Assembly (NCBI GenBank): GCA_937132145.1
Contig: CAKZNY010000075.1
Coordinates: forward strand, 1-8,413
Reading direction: 5' to 3'
Length of the DNA stretch: 8,413 nucleotides
Source: an uncultured Paracoccaceae bacterium
Lineage (GTDB): Bacteria > Pseudomonadota > Alphaproteobacteria > Rhodobacterales > Rhodobacteraceae
Position 1 is the first letter of the stretch; each line of letters opens with the position of its first letter. Shown here one piece after another: positions 1 through 6,522 of this stretch. The translations under genes were made by a program, and so were the position numbers. The notes under the pieces are model-generated. The model saw only the letters and a list, made by a program, of their open reading frames with translations. It did not search any database and was not told the DNA's origin.

Positions 1-32
1 GCTAAGCCACCTGCAAATATCCAAAAAGTCAT
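1..32 (-). CDS. Possible 5' end of a divergent membrane protein gene (partial)
   Basis: Read leftward from an ATG at 32-30 (or the in-frame ATG at 35-33), the edge of the window gives MTFWIFAGGL, a hydrophobic N-terminus typical of a membrane anchor. A GGGA lies 7 bases before the ATG at 32, and a promoter-like pair sits further upstream on the same strand. The short peptide resembles the start of CcmI-type cytochrome c biogenesis proteins, but ten residues cannot establish a family, so this is only a guess. The gene would be divergent from soxB. The call rests on start codon, spacing and hydrophobicity alone. Confidence 0.4.
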   Translation of the reverse strand, partial: MTFWIFAGGL

Positions 33-61
33 CATATCATCCCGTTTGATTCCGCGCCGAC

Positions 62-89
62 AGTATCCTCGCCCGCCCCCTGCTTGCAA
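62..89 (-). promoter_or_regulatory. Candidate sigma-70-type promoter for the leftward gene
   Basis: On the minus strand TTGCAA (89-84) is followed after 16 bases by GATACT (67-62). Each hexamer matches the TTGACA/TATAAT consensus at 4 of 6 positions. It lies about 30 bases before the proposed start at 32. This is a pattern match only, with no transcription evidence. Confidence 0.3.
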
Positions 90-117
90 TGGCAGAAAAG
101 CGCGCAGGGGGATTGCA
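76..117. repeat. Two interleaved inverted repeats in the divergent intergenic region
   Basis: CCCCCTGC (76-83) is exactly complementary to GCAGGGGG (104-111), and the directly following TGCAAT (85-90) is complementary to ATTGCA (112-117). The order is A-B-A'-B', so the two pairings interleave. With no linker between A and B or between A' and B', both stems are unlikely to form together as a classical pseudoknot. They could be alternative RNA or DNA structures or a bipartite binding site. The repeats overlap the candidate -35 elements on both strands, so a regulatory role is possible but unproven. Confidence 0.4.
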
Positions 118-142
118 TGATGAATATGTCGTGAACTAGCAT
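113..142 (+). promoter_or_regulatory. Candidate promoter upstream of soxB
   Basis: TTGCAT (113-118), an 18-base spacer and TAGCAT (137-142) form a weak sigma-70-like pair. It would leave a leader of about 80 bases before the soxB ATG at 230. The -35 overlaps the right arm of the interleaved inverted repeats. The remaining leader (143-216) shows no ORF with a credible ribosome binding site and no glycine riboswitch core that I can recognise. Confidence 0.28.
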
Positions 143-229
143 AAATACGCCGGAGTTTGGCAGGGACATCAAGCGTTTCTGCGGCATTCCATATGCAACA
201 CGTATCGCCCCGAAACAGGACCCCCGCTT

Positions 230-1477
230 ATGAAACGTTATTCAGCATTTGCCATCGCCCGCGAAGCCTTCCGTTTTCATTCGGGATGGGAGCGTGCATG
301 GCGATCCCCAACCCCCAAAGCCGAGTACGATGTCGTAATCGTGGGCGCAGGCGGACACGGGCTGGCGACGGCGTATTACCTAGCGAAGAATCACGGCATT
401 ACCAACGTCGCCGTTTTGGAAAAAGGCTGGCTTGGCGGTGGGAACACTGGGCGCAACACAACCATCATCCGATCTAATTATCTGCAAGACGAATCCGCCG
501 CGATATTCGAGTTGTCGCGCAGCCTATACGAGGGTTTAAGCCAAGAACTGAACTACAATATCATGTTTTCGCCGCGTGGCGTGATGATGCTGGCGCAGAC
601 CGAACACGAACTGCGGGCGTGGAAACGCACTGCCCACGCCAACCGTCTTGCGGGCATAAAATCGGAAATGCTTACCCCCGAACGCATCAAGGAAATCGTC
701 CCGATCATCGAGATTAACGGCCCCCGTTACCCCGTCCTCGGCGGCTTGTGGCAGGCGCGCGGCGGCACTGCACGGCACGATGCTGTCGCATGGGGATACG
801 CGCGCGGCGCCTCGGATCGGGGCGTTGACATTATCCAGCAATGCGAAGTTACAGGCATCGACCAGACGGGGGGCAAAGTCACCGGCGTGCAAACCTCCAA
901 AGGTGCGATCAAGTGCAAACAACTGTGCGTGGTTGTCGCTGGCAGCTCCGGCATTCTAGCTGATATGGCCGGATTTCGCCTGCCGATCGAGTCCATGTCC
1001 CTGCAAGCACTGGTATCCGAACCCATCAAACCCGTCCTCGATTGCGTGATTATGGCCAACACGGTGCACGGCTACATGAGCCAGTCCGACAAAGGCGAGT
1101 TGGTCATCGGTGGTGGTTCTGACGGGTTCAACAACTATACCCAACGCGGGTCGTTCCACCATATAGAGGAAACCGTCCGCGCCCTGATCGAAACCTTCCC
1201 TATCATCTCGCGCCTCAAACAACTGCGCCAATGGGGCGGGATTGTGGACATGACCGGCGACCGCTCGCCGATCATCGGTAAAACACCGCTCGAAGGCATG
1301 TTCATAAACTGTGGCTGGGGTACGGGTGGCTTCAAATCCATCCCCGGTTCAGGCTGGGCAACCGCCGAAATGCTGGCAGACGGCGAACCCCGCGATCTGG
1401 CCGCACCGTTTACGATGGATCGTTTCACGCAAGGCCGCATGATCGACGAATCCGTCGCAGCGGCGGTGGCACACTAA
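230..1477 (+). CDS. soxB: Sarcosine oxidase, beta subunit (heterotetrameric type)
   Basis: This is the flavoprotein subunit of the four-subunit sarcosine oxidase, which oxidises sarcosine to an imine at a flavin site. The 415 residues match the usual family length. A dinucleotide-binding loop GAGGHG lies at residues 39-44 within a beta-alpha-beta start (YDVVIVG). His183 in the ARHDAVAWGY segment corresponds by alignment from memory to the histidine that carries covalent FMN in the Corynebacterium enzyme. CGWGTGGFK at 361-369 is the conserved C-terminal flavin-site motif, ending in the lysine (Lys369) implicated in catalysis. The ATG at 230 is preceded by AGGA with 9 bases of spacing and gives the typical MKRYS N-terminus. 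Unusually, soxD does not follow directly: a small gene on the other strand and a membrane-protein gene intervene. The protein appears intact and cytoplasmic. Confidence 0.97.
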   Translation: MKRYSAFAIAREAFRFHSGWERAWRSPTPKAEYDVVIVGAGGHGLATAYYLAKNHGITNVAVLEKGWLGGGNTGRNTTIIRSNYLQDESAAIFELSRSLYEGLSQELNYNIMFSPRGVMMLAQTEHELRAWKRTAHANRLAGIKSEMLTPERIKEIVPIIEINGPRYPVLGGLWQARGGTARHDAVAWGYARGASDRGVDIIQQCEVTGIDQTGGKVTGVQTSKGAIKCKQLCVVVAGSSGILADMAGFRLPIESMSLQALVSEPIKPVLDCVIMANTVHGYMSQSDKGELVIGGGSDGFNNYTQRGSFHHIEETVRALIETFPIISRLKQLRQWGGIVDMTGDRSPIIGKTPLEGMFINCGWGTGGFKSIPGSGWATAEMLADGEPRDLAAPFTMDRFTQGRMIDESVAAAVAH

Positions 1478-1508
1478 TGGGTACGCAACCACAAATGGCC
1501 CGTATCCA
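1478..1508 (+). other. Hairpin at the 3' end of soxB
   Basis: TGGGTACG (1478-1485) can pair with CGTATCCA (1501-1508) as an 8-base-pair RNA stem with one G-U pair and a 15-base loop. It begins one base after the soxB stop codon starts to end. No T-tract follows, so it is not a classical intrinsic terminator. It may stabilise the soxB mRNA end or attenuate read-through into the intervening region. On the other strand the G-U becomes an A-C mismatch, which suggests that any function belongs to the soxB transcript. Confidence 0.3.
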
Positions 1509-1530
1509 ATCCTTATCCACCCATCAGTAT

Positions 1531-1752
1531 TCAGTGGTGGTGCTGCGGTCTGTATTGATAAACGCTTTCTGCAGGCTTGATCAAAAGCCAGATCAGATAC
1601 AGCATAAACGACCCGACAATGTAGAAAACAGCCTGATTTACGGTGTCACCAGTCATAATACCAGTGTAGTCATAAATCAGTCGTCCGATCATATCCTGCA
1701 CGCGAAGTACAAACGGAATAACAGCACGCTCAACAGCATTAAAAAAACTCAT
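1531..1752 (-). CDS. Small single-pass membrane protein of unknown function, opposite to the sox genes
   Basis: I do not recognise this 73-residue protein. It has an amphipathic N-terminal half (about residues 1-30), one clear hydrophobic segment at about 41-58 (AVFYIVGSF then MLYLIWLLI), and a short polar tail ending in three histidines. GGAG lies 8 bases before the ATG, which together with the membrane segment makes this a better candidate than the 134-residue reading frame on the other strand of the same DNA. It converges with soxB and diverges from the 1872 gene, so it must have its own promoter. The DNA is visibly richer in A/T than the sox genes. It could be a small envelope protein conserved in the group, or a gene that arrived later between soxB and soxD. 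Confidence 0.6.
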   Translation of the reverse strand: MSFFNAVERAVIPFVLRVQDMIGRLIYDYTGIMTGDTVNQAVFYIVGSFMLYLIWLLIKPAESVYQYRPQHHH

Positions 1753-1768
1753 AATAATTACTCCACAA

Positions 1769-1795
1769 CCAGACGGAAAAAATACAAGTGTCTGG
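1769..1795 (-). other. Inverted repeat in the leader of the small membrane-protein gene
   Basis: CCAGAC (1769-1774) and GTCTGG (1790-1795) are perfect complements separated by 15 bases. On the minus strand the repeat ends about five bases before the GGAG ribosome binding site of the 1531-1752 gene, so it could form a leader hairpin or act as an operator. A six-base arm may occur by chance. Confidence 0.25.
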
Positions 1796-1804
1796 ATAAC
1801 TTAA

Positions 1805-1833
1805 AGAGTAGCATATTTTCGGGTTTTTTGCAA
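1805..1833 (-). promoter_or_regulatory. Candidate promoter for the small membrane-protein gene
   Basis: On the minus strand TTGCAA (1833-1828), a 17-base spacer and TACTCT (1810-1805) make a weak sigma-70-like pair, with 4 of 6 and 3 of 6 consensus matches. It lies about 50 bases upstream of the ATG at 1752 in the only A/T-rich gap available. The -35 is the same palindromic hexamer as in the candidate at 84-89. Confidence 0.25.
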
Positions 1834-1871
1834 GCAGGGCACATGTTGTACCCCAATAGCGGAGCGGCACT

Positions 1872-2333
1872 ATGCCCTTGAACAAACAGTTAATCCCAAA
1901 CGTAAAGTTCCTGCGTAAAGAGGTGATGTTGGTAATGCTGGTCCTTTGGCTGGGCAGCTCGGTCCTTTCGCTTTACATGGGGTGGGGGTCGGTTTTCCCG
2001 GCCATTGGTGCCATCGCGCTGTCCATCGGGCTGTCGATTTTCCTGACCCACCGCTACACTTCGCAAGAAGAACGCCGCCTCTGGGATAACCAGAAAGAGG
2101 TCCAGCAGCGCATGATCTGGCGCTACATGCAAATGGTCCGCAGCGGTCGCCAAGGGAGCGATCCGCTGAACCTCGAACAACTCGCCGAACGGATCGAGGG
2201 CAGTTTCGAAAGCATGATCGCCTCCAAAAGCGCCGAGGCAAAGCTGGAAACATATCGTTACGAAATGGTATACTCCGTCCTTGGAACCCTGCAATGGGGT
2301 CTGGGCGGAATGTTGGTAGATTGGATACATTGA
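1872..2333 (+). CDS. Membrane protein of unknown function, coupled to soxD
   Basis: I do not recognise a named family. The 153 residues show two adjacent membrane segments (about 19-37 and 41-59). A highly charged, probably helical cytoplasmic stretch follows (about 62-127, starting HRYTSQEERRLWDNQKE), then a hydrophobic C-terminus (about 131-150) with a GTLQWGLGG motif. Similar Gly/Trp-containing ends occur in other small alphaproteobacterial membrane proteins. The ATG at 1872 has GGAG with 7 bases of spacing. The stop codon ends at 2333 and soxD starts at 2335, so translation is probably coupled and the protein is likely made together with SoxD, SoxA and SoxG. Codon use is like the sox genes, unlike the A/T-rich stretch just upstream. 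It might place the oxidase near the membrane or be an unrelated passenger; nothing in the sequence decides this. Confidence 0.8.
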   Translation: MPLNKQLIPNVKFLRKEVMLVMLVLWLGSSVLSLYMGWGSVFPAIGAIALSIGLSIFLTHRYTSQEERRLWDNQKEVQQRMIWRYMQMVRSGRQGSDPLNLEQLAERIEGSFESMIASKSAEAKLETYRYEMVYSVLGTLQWGLGGMLVDWIH

Positions 2334-2334
2334 A

Positions 2335-2658
2335 ATGCTGATGCTAAAATGCCCCAACTGCGGTGTAACCGCCGAAGAAACCGAATTCGTCCCGGGCGGC
2401 GAGGCGCATCTGACGCGGTACACCTCGGGGTCCGACAGCCAAGCCTTCTCCGATTACCTGTTTGCGCGCAAAAACCCGCGCGGTGTGCATTTTGAACGCT
2501 GGCGGCACGCGTTTGGCTGCGGCAAGTGGTTCCACGCCGCCCGCTGCACCGCCACATTAGAGGTATTCGGCACCTACACGGCCCAAACCTCGGCCCCGCC
2601 CGATGACATACTCAAAGCGATCAAAGCCAAACGACCGGAATGGGAGGGCTTCAAATGA
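2335..2658 (+). CDS. soxD: Sarcosine oxidase, delta subunit (zinc-binding)
   Basis: This is the small structural subunit of heterotetrameric sarcosine oxidase, 107 residues and about the expected length. In the known structure this subunit binds zinc through three cysteines and one histidine. The matching residues are visible here: Cys6 and Cys9 in CPNCG near the N-terminus, then His58 and Cys62 in RHAFGCGKWFH. The conserved FARKNPRGVHFERW segment just before them is also family-typical. The ATG at 2335 has no strong ribosome binding site and sits one base after the preceding stop, which points to translational coupling; the in-frame ATG at 2341 would move the zinc ligands only two residues. 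The gene ends in an ATGA overlap with soxA, as is usual in these operons. Confidence 0.96.
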   Translation: MLMLKCPNCGVTAEETEFVPGGEAHLTRYTSGSDSQAFSDYLFARKNPRGVHFERWRHAFGCGKWFHAARCTATLEVFGTYTAQTSAPPDDILKAIKAKRPEWEGFK

Positions 2659-5600
2659 GCGCGCGCCTGCCCTCCGGCGGTTCCATAATCGACCGCGAAA
2701 CTCTGGTTTCCTTCACCTTTAACGGTAAGACCTTTAAGGGCTACAAAGGTGACACGCTCGCCTCCGCCCTGCTGGCAAATGGTCAAACCTTGGTGGGTCG
2801 CTCATTCAAATACCACCGCCCGCGCGGCATCATGGCCAGCGGTGTCGAAGAACCGAACGCGCTTGTGAACATGGGGCAGGGGAGCCGTTTCGAGCCCAAC
2901 CAACGCGCCACCACGACCGAGGTTTTCGACGGCCTGACCGCCACCTCGCAAAACCACTGGCCCAGTCTTGAATTTGATATTGGGGCGATAAACAACAAAG
3001 TCCCGGGCCTTCTACCTGCCGGATTTTACTACAAAACCTTCATGAAACCGCAATGGGCATGGAAACACCTGTTCGAGCCGCTCATCCGCAAATCCGCTGG
3101 TCTTGGCAACGCCCCGCGCGAAGCTGACGCCGACCGATACGAATACTTTTACGTCTACGTTGACGTGCTGATCGTTGGCGGCGGCATGGCTGGCCTCGCT
3201 GCGGCGCATGAGGCAGGCGCATCCGGCGCGAAAGTCCTGTTGATGGAGCAAACCGCAAACCTCGGCGGTCGTCTCGCCGTGGACGAGGCTGTGATTAACG
3301 GCAAACCCTCCGCCGACTGGATCGCCCAAATCATCGCTGACCTTGAAGCGATGAAAAACGTCACCATCCGCACCCGCATGATGGGTTCCGGCGTTTTCGA
3401 CCACGGCTATGCGATGGGATATGAACGCATCACCGATCACGCGCCCAATGATACCGCCCCTCGCCACCGCCTCTGGCGTATCCGCGCCAAACGGATTGTT
3501 ACGGCAACAGGTGCATTGGAACGCCCGCTTTCCTTCGCGGGCAACGATATCCCCGGCGTCATGCTCGCCTCCGCCGTGCGCGATTACGCCAGCCTTTTCG
3601 GCGTCAGCGCAGGGGAACGCATCGTCGTGGTCACCAACAACGACGATGCCTACCGCACCGCCATCACCATGAAAAACGCAGGCTTGGAGGTCCCCGTAAT
3701 TCTTGATGCCCGCGCGCAAGCCAACGGCCCTCTCCCGACCGAGGCCCGTGCCCTCGGCATCCGCGTCGAGGTTGGCAAGGCCATCGCATCCGTTAAAGGC
3801 TACAAATCCGTAACCGCCGTCGAAATCTGTTCCCAAGCAGGCGAGGGCACCCCGCTTGAAACCATCCCCTGCGACGTGGTCGCCATGTCTGGCGGCTGGT
3901 CCCCGGTCGTCCACCTGTGGTCCCACTGTGGCGGAAAACTCAACTGGGACGAGGGCAACGCCATGTTCTCCCCCGATCCAACCAGACCACCACTGGGCGC
4001 AGACGGCACCGGTTTCGTCCTCACCGCCGGAACAGCATCCGGCGACCTTTGTACCGCGCCAGCCCTGCAAAACGCCCTTAACGCAGGTCGCCAAGCGGCA
4101 ACCGAGGCGGGCTTTAGCCCCGTCGAGAGCGCCGCTCCTGTCGTTGTCGCAAGCGCTGAGGATCCGATGATGCCGGTCTGGTCCATGCCCCAAAACGCAC
4201 CCTACAAGCTGCGCTCCAAATCATGGCTCGACTTCCAGAACGACGTCAAAGTTTCCGACGTCCGCCTCGCCGCTCAGGAAGGTTACGAGAGCGTCGAGCA
4301 CACCAAACGCTACACCACCCTTGGCATGGCAACCGACCAAGGCAAGCTGTCCAACATCAACGGCCTCGCCATCCTCGCTGACGCCCTGAATGCGCCAATC
4401 CCGAACGTCGGCACCACAACCTTCCGCCCGCCCTACACACCAATCTCCCTTGGCTCCATCGCCGGAGAGGCTCGCGGCGCGTTATTCAAACCCACCCGCA
4501 AATCCCCCATCGACGCGTGGCAAGACGCCAACAACGCCATCTGGGAACCCGTAGCCGACTGGCGCCGCCCCTACACTTACCGCCGCAACGGCGAAACCAC
4601 CGCACAAGCCGTCACGCGCGAAATCATCAACACCCGTACAGGCGTTTCCATCCTCGACGCCTCGACCCTTGGCAAAATCCTCGTCAAAGGCCCGGATGCC
4701 GCCAAATTCCTCGACCTCGTCTACACCAATATGATGTCCACGTTAAAAATCGGTAAATGCCGCTACGGCCTGATGTGCACCGAAAACGGCTTCCTGTTCG
4801 ACGACGGCGTCGTTGCCCGCCTAAGCGAGGACGAATTCCTCTGCCACACCACTTCGGGGGGATCCGACCATGTGTACGCATGGATGGAAGAATGGTTGCA
4901 AACCGAATGGTGGGATTTCCAAGTCTACACCACCAACGTCACCGAACAATTTGCCCAGATCGCGATCGTCGGCCCGAACGCCCGAAAAGTGCTGGAAAAA
5001 CTCGGCGGCATGGATGTCTCCAGCGAGGCCCTCCCGTTCATGGGGTTCTCGGACGGCGAACTGGCAGGGATTCAAGCCCGCCCCTTCCGCATCTCGTTTT
5101 CAGGCGAGCTATCCTTCGAGATCGCCATCCCCGCCGCCCAAGGCCAAGCCTTCTGGGACAGAGTTCTGGAGGCAGGCGAGGCATTCGGCATCATGCCCTA
5201 CGGAACCGAGGCCCTGCACGTCATGCGCGCCGAAAAAGGTTTCATCATGATCGGCGACGAGACCGACGGAACCGTCATCCCCCAAGACCTGAAACTCGGC
5301 TGGGCTGTGTCGAAAAAGAAAGCAGACTTCATCGGCAAACGCGCCATGGAACGCGAATTCCTGCAACGCGAGGACCGCAAACAACTGGTCGGATTACTGA
5401 CCGAAAACCCGACTGACATTCTGCCAGACGGCGCACATGCAGTGGAGGGTGGCAAAAACCGCTACGGTCAGGAAAACATGATAGGTCACGTGACCTCGAC
5501 CTACTTCTCACCCACCCTGAACCACTCCATCGCCATGGCGCTGATCAAAGGCGGCAACAAGCGCATGGGCGAGGTCCTGACCTTCCCGCTGGGCGATAAG

Positions 5601-5666
5601 GTGATCAAAGCCACGGTCGTTGATCCGGTTTTCTACGATAAAGCAGGAGAGCGCCAAAATGTCTAA
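2655..5666 (+). CDS. soxA: Sarcosine oxidase, alpha subunit (NAD- and folate-binding)
   Basis: This is the large subunit of heterotetrameric sarcosine oxidase, 1003 residues from the ATG at 2655. That start is chosen because GGGAGGG lies 6 bases upstream and the ATG overlaps the soxD stop (ATGA); the in-frame ATG at 2640 lies inside soxD and lacks this signal. The order of domains fits the family. A ferredoxin-like fold without iron-sulfur cysteines spans about 10-100. A Rossmann domain has GGGMAG at 175-180 and GGRL at about 204-207, and in the known enzyme binds a non-catalytic NAD. A linker helical domain spans about 520-600. A GcvT-like aminomethyltransferase half follows from about 625 to the end (GVSILDAST at 663). 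This last half binds tetrahydrofolate and receives the one-carbon unit as methylene-tetrahydrofolate. No frameshift or missing segment is seen. The gene overlaps soxG by 8 bases. Confidence 0.98.
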   Translation: MSARLPSGGSIIDRETLVSFTFNGKTFKGYKGDTLASALLANGQTLVGRSFKYHRPRGIMASGVEEPNALVNMGQGSRFEPNQRATTTEVFDGLTATSQNHWPSLEFDIGAINNKVPGLLPAGFYYKTFMKPQWAWKHLFEPLIRKSAGLGNAPREADADRYEYFYVYVDVLIVGGGMAGLAAAHEAGASGAKVLLMEQTANLGGRLAVDEAVINGKPSADWIAQIIADLEAMKNVTIRTRMMGSGVFDHGYAMGYERITDHAPNDTAPRHRLWRIRAKRIVTATGALERPLSFAGNDIPGVMLASAVRDYASLFGVSAGERIVVVTNNDDAYRTAITMKNAGLEVPVILDARAQANGPLPTEARALGIRVEVGKAIASVKGYKSVTAVEICSQAGEGTPLETIPCDVVAMSGGWSPVVHLWSHCGGKLNWDEGNAMFSPDPTRPPLGADGTGFVLTAGTASGDLCTAPALQNALNAGRQAATEAGFSPVESAAPVVVASAEDPMMPVWSMPQNAPYKLRSKSWLDFQNDVKVSDVRLAAQEGYESVEHTKRYTTLGMATDQGKLSNINGLAILADALNAPIPNVGTTTFRPPYTPISLGSIAGEARGALFKPTRKSPIDAWQDANNAIWEPVADWRRPYTYRRNGETTAQAVTREIINTRTGVSILDASTLGKILVKGPDAAKFLDLVYTNMMSTLKIGKCRYGLMCTENGFLFDDGVVARLSEDEFLCHTTSGGSDHVYAWMEEWLQTEWWDFQVYTTNVTEQFAQIAIVGPNARKVLEKLGGMDVSSEALPFMGFSDGELAGIQARPFRISFSGELSFEIAIPAAQGQAFWDRVLEAGEAFGIMPYGTEALHVMRAEKGFIMIGDETDGTVIPQDLKLGWAVSKKKADFIGKRAMEREFLQREDRKQLVGLLTENPTDILPDGAHAVEGGKNRYGQENMIGHVTSTYFSPTLNHSIAMALIKGGNKRMGEVLTFPLGDKVIKATVVDPVFYDKAGERQNV

Positions 5667-6225
5667 CGCTGTTTCCATCCTGAACGGAGCCTCGTCCAAC
5701 GGGGCCGTTAAGATCACCGAGGCAGGACTTCGCGGCATGATTACGCTGCGCGGTGACCTCTCCTCCGCACAGCTAATAACTGCCGTTTCAGCGGCCGTGG
5801 GGTTGGGCATTCCAGCGCAGCGCAAGGTCAACCACGGCCCTATGGGCGGCGTTGCGTGGATGTCCCCCGACGAACTTTTGCTGCTGGTGGATTATGACAA
5901 AGCTGCGGCGATCACGGCTGATATTTCAGGGGCACTGACGGGCGAGCACCACATGGCCGTCAACGTCTCCGATGCCCGCGCGGTGTTTGCGATCAAAGGG
6001 GTGGGGGGGCGCGAAGTTCTCGCCAAAGGTGCCCCCGTCGACCTTTCCCCCGAGGCATTCGGCATTGGTGACATACGTCGCACCCGCATCGGTCAACTAG
6101 CCGCTGCGTTCTGGATGACGGACGACGAAACATTTGAACTCGTCTGTTTCCGCTCTGTCGGGGCATTTATGTTTGACTGGTTGACCAACGCCGCGCGCGA
6201 AGGCAGCCTGCCGGAATACCTCTGA
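5659..6225 (+). CDS. soxG: Sarcosine oxidase, gamma subunit
   Basis: This is the fourth subunit of the sarcosine oxidase complex, 188 residues, distantly similar to the GcvT/YgfZ fold. Family-typical stretches are WMSPDELLLL (67-76), VNVSDARAVFAIKG (101-114), RRTRIGQLAAAFW (140-152) and CFRSVGAFMFDWL (163-175). The ATG at 5659 is preceded by AGGAG with 9 bases of spacing inside the end of soxA, and the two genes overlap by 8 bases. A frame extension back to a TTG at 5620 adds 13 unlikely residues and lacks this site. In the known structure this subunit packs against the folate-binding half of SoxA and has no known separate activity. No clear terminator follows directly; the first strong one is at 6547-6575. 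Confidence 0.96.
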   Translation: MSNAVSILNGASSNGAVKITEAGLRGMITLRGDLSSAQLITAVSAAVGLGIPAQRKVNHGPMGGVAWMSPDELLLLVDYDKAAAITADISGALTGEHHMAVNVSDARAVFAIKGVGGREVLAKGAPVDLSPEAFGIGDIRRTRIGQLAAAFWMTDDETFELVCFRSVGAFMFDWLTNAAREGSLPEYL

Positions 6226-6288
6226 AAGCCATGCACGCGGCGCATATCGACAATCTCTCTTTATCTGATGTGCTATCCGTTTCCGACT

Positions 6289-6305
6289 CCTATGTTACGT
6301 ATAGG
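6289..6305. promoter_or_regulatory. Operator-like palindrome upstream of the small-protein gene
   Basis: CCTAT (6289-6293) and ATAGG (6301-6305) are exact inverted repeats separated by seven bases, with a TACGTA palindrome in the middle (6296-6301). The site directly abuts the candidate promoter at 6306-6333. That position would suit an activator or repressor of the small-protein transcript. The arms are short, so chance is possible. Confidence 0.35.
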
Positions 6306-6333
6306 TTAAGGCAGTAAAGCTGACTTTTATAAC
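6306..6333 (+). promoter_or_regulatory. Candidate promoter of the small-protein gene
   Basis: TATAAC (6328-6333) matches the -10 consensus at 5 of 6 positions. The best -35 at a 16-base spacing is the poor TTAAGG (6306-6311), which would fit a promoter needing an activator or another sigma factor. The start point would fall just before the ribosome binding site at 6339-6342, giving a short leader. I see no clear heat-shock-type (RpoH) consensus. Confidence 0.38.
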
Positions 6334-6350
6334 ACATTGGAGTATACATC

Positions 6351-6521
6351 ATGACCAACGAAATTCACCAGCCATCCTTAAGCGAGATCCGTGCCTTTGA
6401 AGATAAGGCACGTGTATTGCGTGCAGAAGCGATGCGCGACCTCTCCAAAGCCAGCGCTTCCTACATCGCGAACCTGGTGCACCGCGCAGTTGACGCATTC
6501 TCGCGTCCTGCACACGCATAA
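6351..6521 (+). CDS. 56-residue small protein, RSP_7527-like, carried with a candidate small RNA
   Basis: The frame has ATG at 6351, GGAG 8 bases upstream and TAA at 6519-6521, giving a basic, mostly helical 56-residue protein. It begins MTNEIHQPSLSEIRAFEDKA and contains the RVLRAEAMRDLSKA helix at about 21-34. The LRAEA segment, size and group resemble the small Rhodobacterales proteins named after Rhodobacter RSP_7527, which look somewhat like DUF1127 proteins; I base this on memory and not on a search. It has its own candidate promoter and ends just before a strong terminator, so it is probably a separate short transcript. No membrane segment or cysteine is present. Function is unknown; DUF1127-type proteins in this order are linked to stress and RNA turnover, which is suggestive only. 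Confidence 0.8.
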   Translation: MTNEIHQPSLSEIRAFEDKARVLRAEAMRDLSKASASYIANLVHRAVDAFSRPAHA

Positions 6522-6522
6522 A

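Noticed and set aside
76..117. H-type pseudoknot or glycine riboswitch in the soxB leader
   Set aside because: Both crossing linkers would be zero bases long, which is not sterically reasonable, and no glycine riboswitch core motifs are visible.
157..477. 106-residue frame overlapping the soxB start
   Set aside because: It is out of frame with conserved soxB residues, has an Arg-rich tail and lacks a credible ribosome binding site.
1810..1830. Rho-independent terminator ending in GGGTTTTTT
   Set aside because: The T-tract is present, but no complementary stem precedes it.
1477..1881. 134-residue plus-strand frame starting in the soxB stop (TAATG)
   Set aside because: The stop-start overlap is attractive, but the protein is a low-complexity mix rich in Asn, Ser and His with no domain or membrane pattern. 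It covers the better supported minus-strand gene and runs into the start of the 1872 gene.
3012..4193. 393-residue minus-strand frame inside soxA
   Set aside because: It is antisense to a clearly conserved soxA segment. Long antisense frames are expected in G+C-rich genes, and it has no recognisable domain.
4757..5416. 219-residue plus-strand frame inside soxA
   Set aside because: The Arg/Pro-rich translation is typical of a frame-shifted reading of G+C-rich coding DNA. soxA is uninterrupted here, so there is no frameshift to explain.
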